DNA of 64,000 bases from Spongiibacter taiwanensis (GTDB lineage Bacteria > Pseudomonadota > Gammaproteobacteria > Pseudomonadales > Spongiibacteraceae): NCBI RefSeq assembly GCF_023702635.1, contig NZ_CP098455.1, forward strand, positions 1,178,001 through 1,242,000, written 5' to 3'. Positions 8,634-17,847 of this stretch are shown in pieces (within the stretch, counting starts at the first letter, position 1; each line of letters starts with the position of its first letter). The notes under the pieces are model-generated. The model made no database searches. It had not been told where the DNA came from and saw nothing but the letters and a program-made list of their open reading frames with translations. A program made the translations under genes and the position numbers.

Positions 8634-10088
8634 ATGTCCAAAACCCTGATGATCCAAGGCACCACCTCCGACGCCGGTAAAAGCGTCATGGTGGCGGGTC
8701 TGTGCCGAGTCTTGCAACGCAAGGGCTACAAAGTCGCGCCGTTCAAACCTCAGAATATGGCGCTGAACAGTGCGGTTACTGCCGACGGCGGCGAGATTGG
8801 TCGCGCCCAGGCCGTGCAAGCCAGAGCCTGCGGCCTGGCGCCTCACATCGACTTTAACCCGATGTTGCTCAAGCCCAACAGCGACACTGGCGCCCAGGTA
8901 ATTATCCACGGCAAAGCGCTCAGCAATATGGAAGCGGCGGCTTATCACGGTTACAAAAAACGCGCCATGAATGCCGTGTTGGAATCCCACACCCGGCTCC
9001 GCGAGCAATTCGAATGGGTGGTTGTAGAAGGTGCGGGCAGCCCGGCTGAAATTAACCTGCGCGAAAACGACATCGCCAATATGGGCTTTGCCGAGGCGGT
9101 GGATTGCCCGGTAGTGTTGGTTGCGGATATCGACCGGGGCGGCGTCTTCGCCCACCTGGTTGGCACACTGGAACTGCTATCCCCTTCCGAACAGGCGCGG
9201 GTAAAGGGATTTATTATCAACCGCTTTCGCGGCGACATCGCCCTGCTGCAATCGGGCCTGGACTGGCTGGAGGCGCGCACCGGTAAACCGGTGATCGGCG
9301 TGGTGCCCTACCTGCACGACCTCCACCTTGAAGCCGAGGACGCCATCAGCACCCAACAGCGGCGGGGCATTAACACCTTGAATGTGGTGGTACCCGTGCT
9401 GTCGCGAATCAGCAATCACACCGACTTTGACGCCCTGCGTTTATCTGAAGAGGTTAATCTGCAGTTTGTCGGCAAGGGCCAGGCCCTGCCCCCCTGCGAT
9501 TTGATCATTCTGCCCGGCAGTAAATCGACCCGACGCGATCTGGATTTTGTGCGGGAGAATGGCTGGGATAGCGATATACAGCGCCACCTGCGCTATGGCG
9601 GCAAATTGATGGGAATCTGCGGCGGCTTTCAAATGCTGGGCACCGCCGTCCATGATCCCGAGGGCATTGAAGGTCCGGCCGGCACAACACCAGGGCTGGG
9701 TTATCTGGACTTTGACACCACGTTGGCCGCCGAGAAAATCCTGCGCCAGGTAGCGGGGCACTTCTGCGACAGCCGGGTCAGCCAAAACACCGATGCCGTT
9801 AAAGGCTATGAGATCCATGCCGGCCGCAGCCGCGGCCCCGCACTGGAAACCCCGCTTATCGATTTGGGGGGTCACAAGGACGGCGCGGTTTCGGCCGATG
9901 GCCAGATTCTGGGCAGCTATTTACACGGCATTTTTGACCACAGCGAGGCCCGAGGCGCCTTGCTGACCTGGGCCGGCGCCGAAGCCATCACCGAAATGGA
10001 TTACGACGGCCAGATTGAGTCCAACCTCAATCGGCTAGCCGACTGTCTGGAGCAACATATCGATCTCTCCCGGCTGGAAATAGACTGA
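8634..10088 (+). CDS. cobQ: Cobyric acid synthase CobQ (glutamine-hydrolysing)
   Basis: CobQ amidates the b, d, e and g side chains of adenosylcobyrinic acid a,c-diamide to give cobyric acid. The 484 residues contain the N-terminal dethiobiotin-synthetase-like ATP domain ([22 protein letters not shown]) and a C-terminal class I amidotransferase domain. The nucleophile is in [10 protein letters not shown] (about residue 327) and the histidine in GSYLHGIFD (about 428). It is separated from bluB by the repeat block, so it may have its own promoter, which I could not identify. Confidence 0.93.
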   Translation: MSKTLMIQGTTSDAGKSVMVAGLCRVLQRKGYKVAPFKPQNMALNSAVTADGGEIGRAQAVQARACGLAPHIDFNPMLLKPNSDTGAQVIIHGKALSNMEAAAYHGYKKRAMNAVLESHTRLREQFEWVVVEGAGSPAEINLRENDIANMGFAEAVDCPVVLVADIDRGGVFAHLVGTLELLSPSEQARVKGFIINRFRGDIALLQSGLDWLEARTGKPVIGVVPYLHDLHLEAEDAISTQQRRGINTLNVVVPVLSRISNHTDFDALRLSEEVNLQFVGKGQALPPCDLIILPGSKSTRRDLDFVRENGWDSDIQRHLRYGGKLMGICGGFQMLGTAVHDPEGIEGPAGTTPGLGYLDFDTTLAAEKILRQVAGHFCDSRVSQNTDAVKGYEIHAGRSRGPALETPLIDLGGHKDGAVSADGQILGSYLHGIFDHSEARGALLTWAGAEAITEMDYDGQIESNLNRLADCLEQHIDLSRLEID

Positions 10089-10220
10089 CAAAAAATAAAT
10101 TCCCCCACTATACTTCGCCAGATAATTTCAATTTGTGGGCAATACTCGCTATCGGAAGGCGGCAGATTCAACCCCCTGTTGATCGGCCATATCAAATTCA
10201 GGAAGACCAGAGACTCACCT

Positions 10221-11831
10221 ATGCCAGTCCCATCTCGCCACGCTGAACCAATAGAAATCCTTATCCCCTCTTACCTCCGCTATTTTTCTGTTTTGCTGAC
10301 CCTAATGCTTGCCGCGTGCGGTGGGGGCGGAGGTGGGAATGGAAGCGGAGGCTCGACAGGACAGAACAATACATTCGTCGAGGAAAGTGGTACCAATACC
10401 AGCTGTCTGGCAGGGACGCTGTCAGGTCAAGAAAGTTTCAGGGCAATTAACGGCGCGATACTTTATGCAAATGGCAACGCGCTATTGCTCAATCACTTGG
10501 CGTCCGGCACCGAACAAGAATTGATCAGCAGGCCAAACGATCTCTCATATAGCGTTTCGCCAAGTCGACGATTTGCAGCTGCATGGGAATTCGGCAAGGA
10601 AAATGACCTCGAAATTTTTGACCTGCTCACCGGCGAAGCGGCACCAATACCCTCGAGCCCCTCACTTTCCAGTATTCGCAGTTGGTCACCGAACGACCGC
10701 TACATTATTGACGGAGGGCAAAGTGGTAGTCGTTTGATTGATCGACACAGCGGCGCTATCACACCGCTCAATTCCAACAGTTATCCGGAGGTTGTTTGGT
10801 CTCCTGACAGCGCAAAGCTGGCAGTCGTAACGCGCTATTTGATTACCGTATTTTCCACCACGGGAGAAAAACTGGTTGAATTTTCGCTGCCCGATGAGGG
10901 GCAAACCAGTCCGTACTTTGTTACTTCATCAATCGCATTTTCATATGACGGACGTTACGTCGCCTACCAAAAAGATCTCTTCATAGAGGGGCCTCGGCAC
11001 ATTAATTTCATCTACGACTTCGACACCGAATTATCGACCGAAGTCGGCGCATCCGAAATCAAAGAGCCAGCTCAGCTGCAATGGTCACCCGCCGCCAACC
11101 TACTCGCATTTCAGGTCACCCGCTTTTTCGACACCTATGACAGCTTCCATCTATCCGTCTACGATGTCACTGCCGAGGAGAGCATAGCGGTGGTTTCAAC
11201 GAAGGGTGTCGGCGTAATGGAATATGCCTGGTCGCCAGCTCAACCCATCCTCGCTTTTTCCACATCAAACTCAGATGCAGAAGAAAAGCTTGAGATCGTT
11301 AACTTTTCAGATTCCAGTAAAGTCCCGCAAAAGGTATCTCCCTATCTGCCACCGGCTCGCGATATCAGAGAGTTTTACTGGTCGCCCGATGGGACAAGAT
11401 TGGCATTTCATGCTGACCCCAGCGACACCCAGGGCAGCATTTATATCGCCAACACTGCCAAGAAATGTTTCAGGAAAGTCAGTCGCAACAACGACAGTGA
11501 GGACTTCATCGATTTCAATTTCAAGTGGTCCAACAGCGGCAACTATCTACTTTACGAAATCAACAATCAGCATTTCCTGGCCGCGAATGCTGACGGCAGC
11601 GGCGATACAGACCTGACTCCAGCGATTGTTGAAACGTCACCAAGTGAAGTGATGGATTTGGTGTGGCTCCCCAGCAGCGATACCCTATTTGCTCGAAGGA
11701 GAGAAAACGCCATGACCCTGGAGACGCAGGAGTATCGATTCTTCGAACTCGATCGGCGGACCACGCTGTCTATTTATAAGGGCGCAGGCGATAGTTTTGA
11801 TCGCGACTACTGGCTGATCCCTGACTCCTGA
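10221..11831 (+). CDS. Predicted lipoprotein with TolB/WD40-like beta-propeller repeats
   Basis: The ATG at 10221 gives 536 residues; a TTG at 10179 is also in frame but less likely. A hydrophobic stretch ends in the lipobox LAAC (Cys33), followed by a glycine-rich linker. The rest carries repeated blade motifs of the TolB/WD40-like type: WSPNDRYIID, WSPDSAKLAVV, FSYDGRYVAYQ, WSPAANLLAFQ, WSPAQPILAFS, WSPDGTRLAFHA and WSNSGNYLLYE. It is therefore a surface or periplasmic propeller of unknown partner. It separates cobQ from cobC together with the three genes that follow. Confidence 0.75.
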   Translation: MPVPSRHAEPIEILIPSYLRYFSVLLTLMLAACGGGGGGNGSGGSTGQNNTFVEESGTNTSCLAGTLSGQESFRAINGAILYANGNALLLNHLASGTEQELISRPNDLSYSVSPSRRFAAAWEFGKENDLEIFDLLTGEAAPIPSSPSLSSIRSWSPNDRYIIDGGQSGSRLIDRHSGAITPLNSNSYPEVVWSPDSAKLAVVTRYLITVFSTTGEKLVEFSLPDEGQTSPYFVTSSIAFSYDGRYVAYQKDLFIEGPRHINFIYDFDTELSTEVGASEIKEPAQLQWSPAANLLAFQVTRFFDTYDSFHLSVYDVTAEESIAVVSTKGVGVMEYAWSPAQPILAFSTSNSDAEEKLEIVNFSDSSKVPQKVSPYLPPARDIREFYWSPDGTRLAFHADPSDTQGSIYIANTAKKCFRKVSRNNDSEDFIDFNFKWSNSGNYLLYEINNQHFLAANADGSGDTDLTPAIVETSPSEVMDLVWLPSSDTLFARRRENAMTLETQEYRFFELDRRTTLSIYKGAGDSFDRDYWLIPDS

Positions 11832-11865
11832 GAGCACCGAGCAATCCGATCAGGCCCTTTTAATC

Positions 11866-11916
11866 AGGCCACTGCTAATCGGGCCTCTGTTAATCAGACC
11901 CGATTAGCAGTGGCCT
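11866..11916. terminator. Perfect 18-bp inverted repeat between convergent genes, probable bidirectional terminator
   Basis: AGGCCACTGCTAATCGGG (11866-11883) and its exact complement (11899-11916) flank a 15-nt loop. It lies between the stops of the propeller lipoprotein (11831) and the phosphatase gene (11949, minus). There is no long T-run on either side, so the terminator role is inferred from position and stem strength. Confidence 0.6.
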
Positions 11917-11948
11917 TCGTCACTTTCACCCTGTTGAACACCACCACT

Positions 11949-14210
11949 CTACTCGGCAATCAATCCATCAACGAGGCTATCGACCAGATCCGGCGGCAAC
12001 AGCCCGAGCAGCCCTTGCAAGGCACTGAGTACAGTACCATCCAGTATAAAGGTCACTTCCCGCACCACGGCCAATAGCCCGCTGCTGATAAATTGTGGGC
12101 CGAGGCCGATGGTCTCGCTCACTTCCCCCGGCGCGTTGTCTTCAATGGGGACAACCTTCAATAGCAGATTGGCCAGCAGGTCATCGATGGTCGAGACCAG
12201 TACCTGGCCAACCTCGCTGCTGTCGACATTGCCAACGGCATCAATGAGTCGGGTGACGTCAAACACCAGCTCGGACAACATCGACAGGGCCGGGCCGACC
12301 ACCGGCACCACTTGGCCTTCCTCTTCAATCGCGTCAACCACATTATGCAGATTGAGTACCAGGGCATTGAGGGGGGCGGTGAGCTGACTTAGATCACCTG
12401 ACTCGCTGTCACCACTGCTTTCCAGCACCTCATCCAAAGCGGCGGCAAGCTGGTCGAAGGGCGCGGGAATGTCCCCGCCCTCTCCGGCTGGAATCCCTTC
12501 GCGAAGGCTTTGCAGGGCGAACAATAACGACTGGTAGGCCCGGGCAGAACCGGCCACGGCCAACTCTGGGTTCTGTTCTGTGGCGGCATTCTGGGCACCA
12601 CTTAGCAGCGCATCGGCGACTTCCAGTAGGGCTGCGCTGGACAGCGCAATCGCGCTGATCAGCGCGGCAGAATTTTCCTCAGGCAGCGCCTCAGCCAGTA
12701 AGGTTAGACCATCTTGCAACTGGCTTTGCACCGGGTCGAGGTTGCCCTCCTGGGCGTTGAGGTCATAGCCTGGCTCCGGGGTAAGCGGGCTGGTAAAGCC
12801 GTCATTTTCTGGCAAGCCAACCGGCGCGCGCTGGGTCATCTCCCGCACAAAGGTGGGTTGAGGGTCTTCCAGATCGCCCAGACCAAGGTCGGCGCGGTTG
12901 GGATCAACCTCAAACACCTCCCCTTTCAGGGTGTCACCGCTCACCTCCAGCCAGATAAAGCCGTAGGTATCGCCTTTTTCGTAGTACACCGGGTTGTTAT
13001 CCCGTCGCTCCAGCGAACGCTGTTTGCTGGCGGCGCCCGACACAATAAAACCCGTCTTGCCGCAATCGGCGGTGGGCATCAGCCACTGCAGGTCGTGGTC
13101 GTGACCGGCGAACAGGAAATCCGCCTTGTCGCAAATGGTCTCTTCAAGAAACGCCTTATAACGCTCACCGGCCAATACCGGCGCGATAAAACTGGGCACC
13201 CCGTCATAATTGCCCGCGTTGCCGTGAGTACCATTAGACAGATAGGGGTGGTGGGCAAAAGCGAACTTCCATTTGGCGGTACTGCTGGCCATCGCCGCTT
13301 TCAGCCACTCTGCTTGAACCAGACCATAGTTGTTATAGGAGTAGTTTTCGTCACTGTCGGGGAAGCCGCCAGCAACCTGGTTAGAGTCGATAGCGAAAAA
13401 CTCCACCAGTGGGCGGCCATCTAGCTCGCCCTCGGTAAAGCGGTAGTAACGCGCAGGCATTTGCCAGCGCTCCGTCTGACGGGCTTCACTTTCGTCATCG
13501 CTACGGCGGTAGTGGTAGTCCACCTGGAAATCGCCATTGGCGTTACCGGCACCATCACCACCAAAAAACTCGCTGTTGTCGTGATTGCCCAGCACCATAT
13601 AAAAGGGCAACTCAATTGGCGCAAAGGGCAACTCAAATTTTTCTTCGAACTGGGGGTCGAAGGCGGAGCTGACCCCAGACTCGTAAATATTATCGCCGAG
13701 CCCCAACACCAGATCGCAGCGACGAACCTGACACACCCGGCGTACCGCCTCACCCACCGCATAGGCGCCCTGACTGCCACTGCCGCTATCGCCGATCAGC
13801 ACAATCCCGAGGCTGGCAACCGGGGGCTCGCCATCGCCGCCCGAGCCATCACCACCTGAACCGTCCCCACCAGAGCCGTCCCCACCAGAGCCGTCCCCAC
13901 CAGAGCCATCATCACCGGAGCCATCGCCACCTGAACCATCGCCACCCGAGCCATCACCACCTGAACCGTCGCCACCCGAACCATCGCCACCCAAGCCATC
14001 ACCACCTGAACCGTCACCACCGGAGCCGTCACCACCTGAACCATCACCACCTGAACCGTCCCCGCCCGAGCCATCGCCGCCCGAGCCATCATCGGGCTGT
14101 TCATTCTGATTGCCGTTGTCATTGCCACCACCGGAGGAGCCACCGCAGGCGGTAAGCACCAGCAGGCTGGTCAACAGAACACTTCTTAACAACACCGTGA
14201 GGGACAACAT
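11949..14210 (-). CDS. Predicted lipoprotein metallophosphatase with DGSGG-repeat linker
   Basis: The 753 residues begin with a lipoprotein signal (LTAC, Cys22) and a linker of 17 five-residue DGSGG units (41-125). A calcineurin-like phosphoesterase domain follows, showing the metal-binding blocks in order: IGDSGSG, GLGDNIYESG, VLGNHDN, FAHHPYLSNGTHGN and FAGHDHDLQW. This order resembles tartrate-resistant acid phosphatases. The last ~270 residues are hydrophobic and helical and not recognised. The gene lies 10 nt after the phoD-like gene on the same strand, so the two anchored phosphatases are probably one operon. The in vivo substrate is unknown. Confidence 0.8.
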   Translation of the reverse strand: MLSLTVLLRSVLLTSLLVLTACGGSSGGGNDNGNQNEQPDDGSGGDGSGGDGSGGDGSGGDGSGGDGSGGDGLGGDGSGGDGSGGDGSGGDGSGGDGSGDDGSGGDGSGGDGSGGDGSGGDGSGGDGEPPVASLGIVLIGDSGSGSQGAYAVGEAVRRVCQVRRCDLVLGLGDNIYESGVSSAFDPQFEEKFELPFAPIELPFYMVLGNHDNSEFFGGDGAGNANGDFQVDYHYRRSDDESEARQTERWQMPARYYRFTEGELDGRPLVEFFAIDSNQVAGGFPDSDENYSYNNYGLVQAEWLKAAMASSTAKWKFAFAHHPYLSNGTHGNAGNYDGVPSFIAPVLAGERYKAFLEETICDKADFLFAGHDHDLQWLMPTADCGKTGFIVSGAASKQRSLERRDNNPVYYEKGDTYGFIWLEVSGDTLKGEVFEVDPNRADLGLGDLEDPQPTFVREMTQRAPVGLPENDGFTSPLTPEPGYDLNAQEGNLDPVQSQLQDGLTLLAEALPEENSAALISAIALSSAALLEVADALLSGAQNAATEQNPELAVAGSARAYQSLLFALQSLREGIPAGEGGDIPAPFDQLAAALDEVLESSGDSESGDLSQLTAPLNALVLNLHNVVDAIEEEGQVVPVVGPALSMLSELVFDVTRLIDAVGNVDSSEVGQVLVSTIDDLLANLLLKVVPIEDNAPGEVSETIGLGPQFISSGLLAVVREVTFILDGTVLSALQGLLGLLPPDLVDSLVDGLIAE
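13836..14090 (-). repeat. 17 x 15-bp in-frame repeat encoding DGSGG units
   Basis: Seventeen imperfect 15-bp units encode DGSGG, with single variants DGLGG and DGSGD. The unit is a multiple of three, so copy-number change would alter the linker length without breaking the frame. Confidence 0.92.
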
Positions 14211-14220
14211 GAAACTACCT

Positions 14221-15936
14221 CTAGAGAGTCGATTTGGGACGGGAGACGGGCGTATCTTCGCGCAGCCGCGCGCTACCTGAAGAGACCGCCAGGGTTTTGA
14301 CCTTGCTCATTGCGATGCCGCGTTGGGCCGCGTCGTCGATGCTGGCGGCGTAGTAGTATTCCGCCTGGGTTCGCTGGCGGTCGACATCAATCAAAATAAA
14401 GCCGTGGTTTTTCAGATCGGTATATTTGATGTGAGGGTTCACTACCGGTAACAGTGCCGACACCAGCTCAGCAGCGCCGTCGGGAAAGCCGGGAGACGTC
14501 ACACTGGGCGCAACAAACTCTACCCCCAGCGGTGAATTGAGCACACCGGCCGTCAGCACCGCCGGATTTTGATACAACTCGCTGGCCCAGCTGCTGTGAA
14601 TGTCCCCCGTCAGTATCACCAGATTGTCGATGCCTTCATCGCCGACAAAATCGAGAATCTCTTCCCGCTCGGTGGGGTAGCCGTCCCACTGATCCATGTT
14701 GATGGCAATCAAGGGACTGAACTCGTTGGTGGGCACCCCCGGGAGCAAGCGCTGCAATTCCAGTATCTGCAACTGGGCAAACATCACCTGCTGGCCGACA
14801 AACTTCCACTGCCCCTGGGCGGTGGCCAGCTTGTGTTTAAACCAGTCCTTTTGGGTCTGCCCAAGCAGATTCCGGGGTGAGCTGCGCGCTGGGTCCAGCG
14901 GGTTGGATAACTGTTGTTCACGGCCTTCCAGGCGAGTGTCCAGCATCATAAAGTCAGCCAGGTCGCCATATTGAAAGGCGCGATAAATACTGTCTTCGGC
15001 CTCGGTCGGCGGGCGGATCGGCATCCATTCAAAATAGGCCTGAATGGCCTGGGCCTTGCGTTCAAACCAGTCGCCCTCACCCGGGTTATGGTTTTCTGCC
15101 CCATCACGGTAGGAATCGTTGGTCGACTCGTGGTCATCCCACACCGTGACAAAAGGATGCATCACGTGGGCGGCCTGCAAATCCTCATCTTGCCGGTAAA
15201 GGGCATAGCGGCGACGGTAGTCAGCCAACACGATAATTTCGTGGGGAGGATCAAGGGGCCGCTCGGGGTGGTCACCGTACTGCCCGTCGCCGTACTCGTA
15301 GATGTAATCGCCCAGATGCATGACAAAATCGAGATCGCGGCGATCGGCAATCATCCGGTACACCGAAAAATAGCCGTGGGGATAGCTGCTGCAGGAACAA
15401 ACAGCAAAGCGCAGGCGCTCGGCGGGCTGCCCCGGTTGCGGCAAAGTGCGGGTACGCCCTACCAGAGACACGCTGTCGCCCGCCATAAATCGGAACCAAT
15501 AGCGCCGATCTGGCGCCAGGCCAGCGGCATCGAATTTCACCGTAAAGTCCCGCTCTGGCCCGGTGGTGAGAACCTCCGATAACACGAGGCTGCTGAAGTC
15601 GGCGTCTTCGGCAATCTCACACACTACCGCGGCCGAACTGAGATCGTCGCGCTCAGGGGTAACGCGGGTCCAGAGAATGACCCGATCATCGAGGGGGTCA
15701 CCGCTGGCCACGCCATGAAGAAAACGCAAATTGGGTGTGGTTTGTCCGAGGTCGGCGCGATTCAATCCAGGCTCACTGCTACCGGCACTTCCGGAGGAGT
15801 TGCCGCCACCCCCACAGGCTGTCAGTATGGGGACCGCAACGGCGGCGGTGCTGAAGTACTGCAAGAAATGACGTCGCTGCACGGAACACAAACTCTCACT
15901 TTGGTGGCTAAGTGCACGAGAATACGTGCCGGCCAT
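14221..15936 (-). CDS. phoD: PhoD-family alkaline phosphatase, Tat-exported lipoprotein
   Basis: The ATG at 15936 gives 571 residues; a longer frame from a GTG at 16050 would overlap the divergent gene. Residues 20-41 combine a twin-arginine motif (QRRHFLQYF) with a lipobox (LTAC, Cys41), so the enzyme is probably folded before export and then lipid-anchored. PhoD-family blocks are LHGVASGDPLDDRVILWTR, MHLGDYIYEYGDG, VWDDHESTNDSY and LTGDIHSSW. Such enzymes hydrolyse phosphodiesters and monoesters with Ca2+ and Fe3+. A second phosphatase follows in the same direction. Confidence 0.85.
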   Translation of the reverse strand: MAGTYSRALSHQSESLCSVQRRHFLQYFSTAAVAVPILTACGGGGNSSGSAGSSEPGLNRADLGQTTPNLRFLHGVASGDPLDDRVILWTRVTPERDDLSSAAVVCEIAEDADFSSLVLSEVLTTGPERDFTVKFDAAGLAPDRRYWFRFMAGDSVSLVGRTRTLPQPGQPAERLRFAVCSCSSYPHGYFSVYRMIADRRDLDFVMHLGDYIYEYGDGQYGDHPERPLDPPHEIIVLADYRRRYALYRQDEDLQAAHVMHPFVTVWDDHESTNDSYRDGAENHNPGEGDWFERKAQAIQAYFEWMPIRPPTEAEDSIYRAFQYGDLADFMMLDTRLEGREQQLSNPLDPARSSPRNLLGQTQKDWFKHKLATAQGQWKFVGQQVMFAQLQILELQRLLPGVPTNEFSPLIAINMDQWDGYPTEREEILDFVGDEGIDNLVILTGDIHSSWASELYQNPAVLTAGVLNSPLGVEFVAPSVTSPGFPDGAAELVSALLPVVNPHIKYTDLKNHGFILIDVDRQRTQAEYYYAASIDDAAQRGIAMSKVKTLAVSSGSARLREDTPVSRPKSTL

Positions 15937-15964
15937 GACATTTTTATTAAGGCGTGCAGCATTA

Positions 15965-16399
15965 ATGGCATCATTGCGGAAGTTCGGCACATTTATCGTT
16001 TTTTCTTGTCTCGTTCTCAGCGGATGCGGGAATAAGCAAATCCCCTTCACAGATTATCTGGTCGAAAATTTGCTGCGGGAAAACCTGGGCAAGTTGGCCG
16101 AGCCGGCGATATTCGAGGTCAAAAGCGTGCTGGTAAACAGCAAACAGAGCGATGGCGCGTCGGGCACCGCGACGGTAGATGTCGAGCTGTACTTTCCAGA
16201 GGATTTCGACACCGTTGTCGAGCTGCGCAAGCTGGAACCCTTTAATATCGAGTACCTGCAATACAAGAGCAGCTTTGGCAAATTTGAAGCGGGAGAAACC
16301 CAGGTACACCACGCCCGCTATCAGTTTGAAAATCGCAGCGGTAAGTGGATGGTGACCGGTAGTCAGGCAATTGCCGCACCGGACGTTCGCAAACCCTAA
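15965..16399 (+). CDS. Small predicted lipoprotein of unknown function
   Basis: The ATG at 15965 gives 144 residues with a lipoprotein signal ending LSGC (Cys21). The mature part is a short mixed alpha/beta domain (FTDYLVENLLRENLGKLAEP, VELYFPEDFDTVVELRKL) that I do not recognise. It is divergent from the phoD-like gene with only 28 bp between the starts, so the two may share control elements. An upstream in-frame ATG at 15926 overlaps phoD and is less likely. Confidence 0.6.
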   Translation: MASLRKFGTFIVFSCLVLSGCGNKQIPFTDYLVENLLRENLGKLAEPAIFEVKSVLVNSKQSDGASGTATVDVELYFPEDFDTVVELRKLEPFNIEYLQYKSSFGKFEAGETQVHHARYQFENRSGKWMVTGSQAIAAPDVRKP

Positions 16400-16751
16400 G
16401 GGACGGGGAGATGCTTGACGGGAGACGGGAGACGCAAAGACAACAACCGACTTTCGTCCCCGGCAAAGGCCTGACACTTGGACGCCTCGAGCCGCCCGAA
16501 GGCTAAGGGTCGCAAACCCGAATCAACCGCAGTGCACAGGCAGGTTGAGCGATAAAAAGCGAAACAAGTAGTTGCGGGCAACGGAGCAAAAGCCAAACGG
16601 CCTGCGGCTCAAACAGTCCTGACTAAAAGCCTCCCTTTGGATCTCAGCGATGCTCGGCGAGTTCAAGGGGGGAAAAAGCCTACCCGAGCCCTTGTCTGAT
16701 GGCACATACTTTCGACAATTGCACCCTCAGTACCCCCTCTGGCCGACCAGG
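16400..16751. other. Intergenic DNA with no recognised gene
   Basis: This stretch downstream of the small lipoprotein gene shows only a short run of GACGGGA-type heptamers at 16418-16433, related to the array at 17013. No start with a plausible ribosome site, tRNA or terminator was seen. Confidence 0.5.
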
Positions 16752-16872
16752 GGTTACCGAAATATCGCCATACCCGCGAACGCGGGTATCTAGTACATTG
16801 CTTACGTAGCTGAGTCTACAGATGCCCGCGTTCGCGAGCATGACGACATAAAAATGATTCCGGACAGTAGTG
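16752..16872. repeat. Dispersed REP/BIME-like element, copy A
   Basis: Two inverted half-elements face each other: CATACCCGCGAACGCGGGTA (16769-16788) and GCCCGCGTTCGCGAGCATGA (16823-16842). The flanks (GGTTACCGAAATATCG on the left, GACGACATAAAAATGATTCC on the right) are shared nearly base for base with the copy at 26593-26716, so the mobile or amplified unit is about 120 bp. Confidence 0.85.
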
Positions 16873-17012
16873 CCCCCCGGGCCGGGGTCCAGCTGCGTAA
16901 AAGTCCAACCCCACTGGGTTCCGGCTCGCAAACAGCGCGTCCGGAACGACACTGTATTTCGTTGCCATCCCGGTCAACCTCCGCCCAAGCCGTCGGAGCA
17001 ACGGCAGCCCGC

Positions 17013-17229
<217 letters not shown>

Positions 17230-17238
17230 CAAGCAAAC

Positions 17239-17847
17239 CTACCCGTGACTCACCAACTGCACCCAATCCGGTCGTCCCGGCTGATGAAAAATCTCAAACC
17301 GGCTCAGTCCAGCGTAGGGGACTGACAAGCGGGTCATCGCACCCATCGGCATACCCAACCAATGGCAAATCATCACCCGAATCACTGCGCCGTGGGCGAC
17401 CAGCAACACGTGTTTTCCCTCTACCTCAGCAACCAAGTCGCGCTGGGCGCGGGTAACCCGCTCGCAGAACGCCGGCATCGCCTCACCATTGGGGGGGCTG
17501 GCAATATCGGGTGACTGCCAGAACTGGCGCCATTCGTCAGGAAAGCGCTTGCGGGCTTCATCGTGGGCCAGACCTTCCCAGTCACCAAAGTGCATTTCCC
17601 GAAAATCGTCTCGAGTATCGACAGGCAGGCTGCGCTGCTCGGCTTCGCGCTCGGCAAATCGCCGGCAACGCTGCAGGGGGGAGGTGATGATTCGTTGCCA
17701 GCTACCATCCAGTTGGGCAACCCGCTCGGACATTTGCTGCCAGCCTAACTCGCTGAGGGCAACATCGGTGCTGCCGCGAAAGATTTCACCGCCCTCACAC
17801 GCGCCGTGGCGCAGCAAGTCGATCCGCGTGCGTACCACCTCGGCCAT
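17239..17847 (-). CDS. cobC: Alpha-ribazole phosphatase CobC (histidine phosphatase family)
   Basis: CobC removes phosphate from alpha-ribazole 5'-phosphate, or from adenosylcobalamin 5'-phosphate, late in nucleotide-loop assembly. The 202 residues carry the catalytic LLRHGACEGG near residue 11, a GDWEGL loop and the second histidine in LLVAHGAVIRV, as expected for the family. Its start overlaps the cobT stop by one base, so it is the last gene of cobU-cobT-cobC. No cobS follows; the heptamer array does. Confidence 0.9.
   Translation of the reverse strand: MAEVVRTRIDLLRHGACEGGEIFRGSTDVALSELGWQQMSERVAQLDGSWQRIITSPLQRCRRFAEREAEQRSLPVDTRDDFREMHFGDWEGLAHDEARKRFPDEWRQFWQSPDIASPPNGEAMPAFCERVTRAQRDLVAEVEGKHVLLVAHGAVIRVMICHWLGMPMGAMTRLSVPYAGLSRFEIFHQPGRPDWVQLVSHG

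Noticed and set aside
7592-8722. Minus-strand frames through the bluB-cobQ repeat block (VIPDLIRDLIPRCSN-type peptides).
   Set aside because: They are translations of the tandem REP-like repeat and are repeated only because the DNA is; there is no start signal or domain.
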